Of a DNA stretch of 64,000 bases, positions 58,890 to 64,000 are shown one piece after another. The translations under genes and the position numbers were made by a program. The stretch is from contig NW_020312775.1 of assembly GCF_003265705.1 (NCBI RefSeq), forward strand, positions 2,340,270-2,404,269. The letters run 5' to 3'. Numbering within the stretch: the first letter of the stretch is position 1; every line of letters starts with the position of its first letter. This stretch comes from Callorhinus ursinus. Its lineage: Eukaryota > Chordata > Mammalia > Carnivora > Otariidae. The notes below the pieces were generated by a model that did no database searches, was not told the origin of the DNA, and saw only the letters and a list, made by a program, of their open reading frames with translations.

Positions 58890-59524
58890 AAATATTTACA
58901 CTTGTTAGATATTATTGGATTGTCCCCTTTATTATGATATAATACCTTCTTTGTCTTTGTTTAAAGTCTAGTTTGTCCTATATAAGTATTGTTACTCTGG
59001 CTTTCTTTTGACATCCATTAACATTACCAATGTTTCTTTATCCCCTCACATTCAATCTGCAGGTGGCTTTAGGTCTAAAATGAGTCTCTTAAAGGCATCA
59101 TAGAGATGGGTATCATTTTTTTATCCATTCTGATAACCTGTGTCTTCTGATTGAAGTGGTTAGTCCATTTATATTCAAAGCAATTATTAGTAGATATGTA
59201 TTTATTGTCATTTTATTACTTGTTTTGTCATTGTTTCTGGAGATTTCTCTGATCCTTTCTTCTTCATCACTTTTGGTCTCTCCTTTGCAATGAATCTCCT
59301 TTAATATTTCTTGCAGGACTGGTTTAGTGGTCATGAACTCCTTTAGTTTTGTTTGTCTGGGAAATTCTTTATCTCTCCTTCTATTCTGAATGATACTCTT
59401 GCTGTATAGAGTGTTCTTGGCTGCAGATTTTTTCCCATCCAGAACTTTGAATATATCATGCCACTCCCTTCTGCCTTGTAAAGTTTCTATTGAAAAATCT
59501 CCAGCTAGCCTTATAGGTTTTCCC

Positions 59525-59866
59525 TTAAGTTACTGTCTTCTTTTGTCTTGCCATTTTATTTTTTTCTTTATCACTATATTTTGCCAATTTAATTATAATA
59601 TGTCTTGGTGTGGGTCTCCTTTTGTTGATTTTGATGGGAATGCGCTGTGCCTCCTGGATCTGGATGTCTGTTTCCTTCCTCAGATTAGGTACATTTTCAG
59701 CTGTTATTTCTTCAAATGAATTTTCTGTATCCTTTTCTCTTTCTTGTTCTTTTGGCTTTCTTATAATGTGAAAGTTATGTTTGATGGAGTCACTGAGTTC
59801 CCTAAGTCTATTCTCATTTTGCATAATTACTTTTTCTCTCTTTTGTTCAGCTTGATTACTTTCCAT
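59525..59866 (-). pseudogene. L1 ORF1 RRM-region fragment
   Basis: 113 codons paralogous to 908-1,189 and 23,953-24,297 ('RLRELSDSIKHNFHIIRKPK', 'AENVPNLRKETDIQIQEAQR', 'RPTPRHIIIKLAKYSDKE'). It ends in the C-terminal domain by frameshift. It would be part of the L1 RNA-binding protein. Confidence 0.8.
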
Positions 59867-60385
59867 TACTCTGTCCTCTAGGTCACTAATTCATTCCTCT
59901 GCTTCTTCCATACTGCTGTTCATTCCATCAAGCATGTTTCTCATTTCATGTATTGAGCCTTTTATATTCACTATGTTTTTCCTTATCTCTATGTTAAGGT
60001 TCTCAATCATGTCTTCCACTCTTTTCTAAATTCCAGTGAATATCCTTATAATCATTGCTTTAAATTCTCTATCGGGCATGTTACTTATATCTGTTTTGTT
60101 TGGATCGCCATCCATGGCCTTATCGCATTCATTCATTTGGGATAAATCCCTCTGTCTCTGCATTTTGTCTAAGTCTCTGCCTTTCTTCTGTTTGTTAGAA
60201 AAGCCAGTTATGTCTCCTGCTTGTTCTTCAACGTGGCCTCTTTTCTCCCTTTAGTTGTGGAGATTGCTCTGTCAGTCTTCAGGTTGATTTCAAGGGTATA
60301 AAAGATGATTTGGTAGTCATCTAGTTGGGTTCATGGAACAAAGTGAGCCTATGATCCTCCAACTCTGCCGCCATCTTAGGAACAA

Positions 60386-60635
60386 CTATTTCATCCAAGT
60401 GCTAGTCACACACTTTTAAATATATCTTTGCTGATCCTCCCATCAAGAGGTGGAACATATATCCTCACTCTTTAAGTGTGAGTTTTACTTGTGGCTGGTT
60501 TGGTCAATAAAACATGTCAGAAGTGATATTGTGCTAATTTGGAATCTCTCTCTCGCTCTCTTTCTCTCTGTCTTCCTCTGAACCTTGCCATTTCTATGTT
60601 CAAAACTAGTCTATGTTGCTGAAGTAAGAGAGGAT
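60386..60635 (+). mobile_element. Possible old repeat, family uncertain
   Basis: 'cctcccatcaagaggtgg', 'ggtcaataaaacatgtcaga' and 'agtgatattgtgctaattt' follow an order I recognise from a common mammalian interspersed repeat, but I cannot name it. A short CT-rich tract (about 60,546-60,580) follows. Confidence 0.35.
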
Positions 60636-60960
60636 ATCTATCTATATAGAGATATAACTCCATATGTAGATCTATTTATCTATATATCTATATATAGAAA
60701 GAGATTTATCTAGATCGATCTATAGATCTATAGAAAAGGCCTATCTATATATAGATATAGATATAGATGATATAGATCGGTATATCTATAGATAAGTCTA
60801 TATATAGATCTCTTTCTATATAGATATATATCTATATATAGAGAGATATGTATATATAGATATATAAATATATATAGAGAGATATATATAGAGATATATA
60901 TTTGTATATATCTATATACAGAGAGATCTATATATAGACTTATCTATAGATATATATCTT
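60636..60960. repeat. TATC/TAGA-type AT-rich palindromic microsatellite
   Basis: About 325 bp built from TATC, TAGA, TATA and GAGA words. It contains a long inverted repeat (60,781-60,822 with 60,913-60,954). Its right end joins L1 ORF2 ('atatcttttttatccattc') at the same codons where microsatellites occur in two other L1s. Confidence 0.93.
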
Positions 60961-63900
60961 TTTTATCCATTCATATATTGATGGACACTTAGGTTGCTTC
61001 TCTATCTTGGCTACTGTAAATAACGCTGCAGTAGACACAAGCATGCATATATCTTTTTAAATTAATGTTTTCTTTTTCTTCAGGCAAATGTCCAGAAGTG
61101 GAATTACTGGATTGTATGTTATTTCTATTTGTAATGTTTTTGAGAATCTTCCATGCTGCTGTCCATAGTGGTTGCACTAATTTACACTTCCGTCAACAGT
61201 GCATGAGAGTTCCTGTTCCTCCTCATCCTTACCAATACTTATTTCTTGCCTTTTTGATACTAGGCATTCTGACTGGAGTGAGGAGTTATCTTGTGATTTT
61301 GATTTACATTTCCCTGATGATTAAATATGTTGAGTATCTTTTCATATGTCTTCTGGTCACCTACATGTCTTCCTTGGAGAAATGTCTGTTCAGGTCTTTT
61401 GCCAATTTTTTAATCAAATTGTTTGTGGTTTTAGTGTTGAGTTATAGAGTTCGTTACATATTTTATTGTATATTTACCCATCAGATATATCATTTACAAA
61501 TATCTTTGCCCATTCAGTAGTTTGACTTTTTATTTTGTTGATAGTTTCCTTTGATGTACGTTATTTTTTAGTTTGAAATTGTCTCAACTGTTTATTTTTT
61601 CTGTTGTTGTCCTTACCTAAGGAAATCCAATCCAAAATGGATTGCCAAGACCAATGTTCAGTTATTGCCTGTGTTTACTACCTATGTTTTCTTTTTTGGG
61701 GTTTTTATGGTTTCAGATCTTACATTTAGGTGTTAATTCATTTTGGATTTATTTTTGTATATATTGTAAGAAAGTTGTCCAGCTTCAGTCTTTTACATGC
61801 AGCTGTCCAAGATTCCCAGCACCATTTATTGAAAAGACTGCTTTTTCCTCATTGTATATTCTTGGTTACTTTGCCATAAATTAATTGACCATATAAGTAT
61901 GGGTTTATTTCTGGGCTCTCTATTCTGTTCCATTGTTCTATCAATTGTTGTGCCAATACCATACTGTTTTAATTACTATAACTCTGTAGTATAGTTTCAA
62001 ATCTGGGATTGTGATACCTCCAGCTTTATTTTTCTTTCTCAGGATTGCTTTGGCTATTCCAGGCTTTCTGTGTTTCCACAGAAATTGTAGAATTACTTGT
62101 TCTAGTTCTGTGACAAACTGAGGATTGCATTGAATCTGTACATTGCCTTGGGATGTATGGATATTTTAACAATATTAATTATTTCAATCCATGAGCATTG
62201 TCTCTCTTTTCATTTTTTGCTTGTCATCTCCAACTTCTTTCATCAATGCCTTATAGTTTTCAGAGTATAGGCCTTTCACCACATTGGCTTAGTTTATTCT
62301 TTAGTATATTTTTTGATACAATTGTAAATGGGATTGTTGTTGTTTTTAATTTCTCTTACTGTTACTTTGTTAACAGTGTATTTCAATGCAAATGATTTCT
62401 GTATGTTAATTTTGTACCTTGCAACTTTACTGAATTCATTTATTAGTTCTAATAGTCCTTTGATGGAGTCTTTAGGGTTTTCTATATATACTGACATGTC
62501 ATCTTCAAATAGGAACTGTTTTACTTCTTCCTTACCAACTTGGATAACTTTTATCTGGTTTTCTTCTCTTATTTCTGTGGCTAGGACTTCCAGTACTATG
62601 TTGAAGAAAAGTGGCAAGATGTACATCCCTGTTTTGTTCCTGATCTTGTAGGAAAGATTTTAGTTTTTCACCGTTGAGTATGATGTCAGTTGTGGGTTTG
62701 TCACAAATAGCTTTTATTATGTTGAGGTATATTGTCTCTATACCCACTTTGTTGAGATTTTATGTATTTATTATTATTTTTTTTACTTTGTTGAGGTTTT
62801 ATTGTGAATGGATGTTGAATTTTGTCAATTCTTTTGTCTGCATCAATTGCAATGATCATGTTTTTTATCCTTCATTTTTTAAAATATCTTGTATCATGGT
62901 GATTGATTTGTGGATATTAAAACATCCTTACATCCCTAGGATAAATCTCATTTAATCATGGTGAATAATTTTTTTAATATATTGTTGAATTCATTTTGCT
63001 AATATTTTGTTGAGAATTTGTGCATCTATGTTCATTAAGCATATTGGCCTATAATATTTTTTTGTAGTGTCCATCTCATTTTGGTATCAGGATAATGCTT
63101 GCTTCATAGAAATTTGTCAGCATTGCTTCATTTTCAATTTTTGGGGGTAGTTTAAGAAGAATAAGTAGTTTAAGTAGAATATTTTAAGAATTTGTTTAAA
63201 TGTTTGGTAAAGTTCTCCTGTGCACCTGTCTGGTCCTGAAGTTTTGTTTGTTGGGAGTTGTTTTTTTTTTTTTGGAAATTGATTCAATCTCTTTACTAGT
63301 AATTGATCTGTTCAGATATTCTATCTTCCTGATTTTTGGAATTTTGTAAAGTGTTATGAATTTATCCATTTCTTCTAGGTAGGCCAAATTATATGTTGGC
63401 ATATACTTTTTCATAAGTAATTCCTTATAATCCTTTTATTCTGTGGTGTTAGTTGTTACTGCTTCTCTTTCACTTACTTTTTATTTATTTGCATCCTTTC
63501 TCTTTTTTTCATGATAAGTTTGGCTAAAAGTTTATCATTTCTGTTTATTTTTTCAAACAACCACTATTTGGTTTCATTGATTTTATTTTTTTTATTTTTG
63601 TCTCTATTTCATTAATTTCCATCTGATCTTTATTATTACCTTTCTTCTACAAACTTTGGGGCTTTGTTCTTCTTTTTCTAGTTCCTTTCCATTGAAGGTT
63701 AGAGTGTTTATTTCAGATTTTTCTTGTTCATTGTATTACTATCAACTTCTACTTTTAGAACTGATTTTGGTGTGCCCAAAGATTTTGAAACATTGTGATT
63801 CCATTTTCAATCATCTCAAAGACTGATTTGATTTCCTCTTTGATTTCTTCATTGACCCATTGGTTGTTTAGTAGCATGCTGTTTAGCTTCCAAATTTGTG

Positions 63901-64000
63901 GGTTTTTTTCCAGTTTTTTTTTCTTGTAATTGACATCTAGTTTCATTTCACTGCAGTCTGAAAAGAAGCTTGATATAATTTCAAACTTTGTAAATTTATT
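60961..64000 (-). mobile_element. Older L1 ORF2, runs off the right edge
   Basis: Reverse-oriented L1 ORF2 from its C-terminal codons (60,961) through the RT region to the endonuclease region (to 64,000). Open pieces: 60,989-61,177, 62,294-62,626 (RT around the active site, '[18 protein letters not shown]', with FADD changed to FEDD), 62,532-62,747, 63,196-63,414 and 63,755-63,946. No 3'UTR is seen; the left end is the microsatellite. A 22-bp T-rich microinsertion lies at 62,763. More diverged than the L1s at 2,382 or 37,835. Confidence 0.83.
62763..62784 (-). mobile_element. 22-bp tail-only insertion
   Basis: A T-rich 22-mer, 'tgtatttattattattt' plus T's, lies between 'actttgttgagatttta' (62,746-62,762) and 'actttgttgaggtttta' (62,785-62,801), which match at 16 of 17 bases. 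It looks like nothing but the reverse-complemented tail of a retroelement. Confidence 0.7.

Larger units (their letters stand above)
56831..60385 (-). mobile_element. L1 lacking its 3' half, with short (spliced-like) 5'UTR
   Basis: A reverse-oriented L1 that begins inside the RT region near 56,831 without a 3' end or poly-T. It continues through ORF2 (start 59,211) and ORF1 (about 60,160 to 59,320) to a 5' end near 60,385 (sense 'taagatggcggcagagttgg'). Only about 163 nt precede the junction at 60,222/60,223 with the ORF1 leader. A deletion after insertion is the simplest cause of the missing 3' half; no TSD was found. Confidence 0.82.

Noticed and set aside
60386..60620. Solo LTR or other named repeat
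   Set aside because: Phrases are familiar from mammalian repeats, but I cannot assign a family or find terminal features or a TSD.

Overview
The window is carnivore nuclear DNA, probably from an arctoid caniform (bear, seal or mustelid group). The basis is many copies of the tRNA-derived Can-SINE (SINEC), with a head reading like 'gcctgggtggctcagtc' and an AATAAA-rich tail, next to carnivore-type LINE-1 (L1). I find no functional protein-coding gene, tRNA, rRNA, CRISPR or prokaryotic feature. By my reading about 70-75% of the window is L1, all of it broken by stops and frameshifts. The longest reading frames are L1 ORF1/ORF2 remnants.

Layout. (i) 1-12,294, + strand: an old L1 split by two younger L1s, a 5'-truncated one (235-750) and a nearly full-length 6.7-kb one (2,382-~9,080). 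It also carries a 58-bp SINE tail. (ii) 12,295-18,984: mostly single-copy AT-rich DNA with a (TG)n, an L1 3' fragment, a MIR tail and three SINECs. (iii) 18,985-~25,680, - strand: a long L1 carrying two SINECs and a 94-bp L1 tail. (iv) 25,680-29,860: unique DNA with SINECs and MIRs. (v) ~29,860-50,694: a many-layered nest, mostly - strand. One L1 here has a roughly 70-bp tandem array in its 5'UTR and holds two twin-primed (5'-inverted) L1s. An older L1M hosts a compound of two head-to-tail L1s between 16-bp target-site duplications (TSDs). (vi) 50,695-56,830: older DNA with a 640-bp retro-inserted chimera, MIRs and a SINEC. (vii) 56,831-64,000: a 3'-truncated L1, an AT-rich palindromic microsatellite, and an L1 that runs off the right edge.

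The activity recorded is retrotransposition: L1 enzymes acted on L1 RNA, SINEC RNA and apparently one unrelated RNA. Target-site duplications were read directly for many insertions and give their order. The most interesting points are: two L1 copies whose 5'UTR appears to have been spliced before reinsertion, with a matching donor/acceptor pair in an unspliced neighbour; the 640-bp chimera flanked by a perfect 18-bp repeat and ending in a SINEC tail; three L1 copies that grew a microsatellite at the same ORF2 position; and insertions reduced to 22-94 bp of tail. Family names come from recalled consensus sequences, not a database search, and boundaries without a TSD are approximate.
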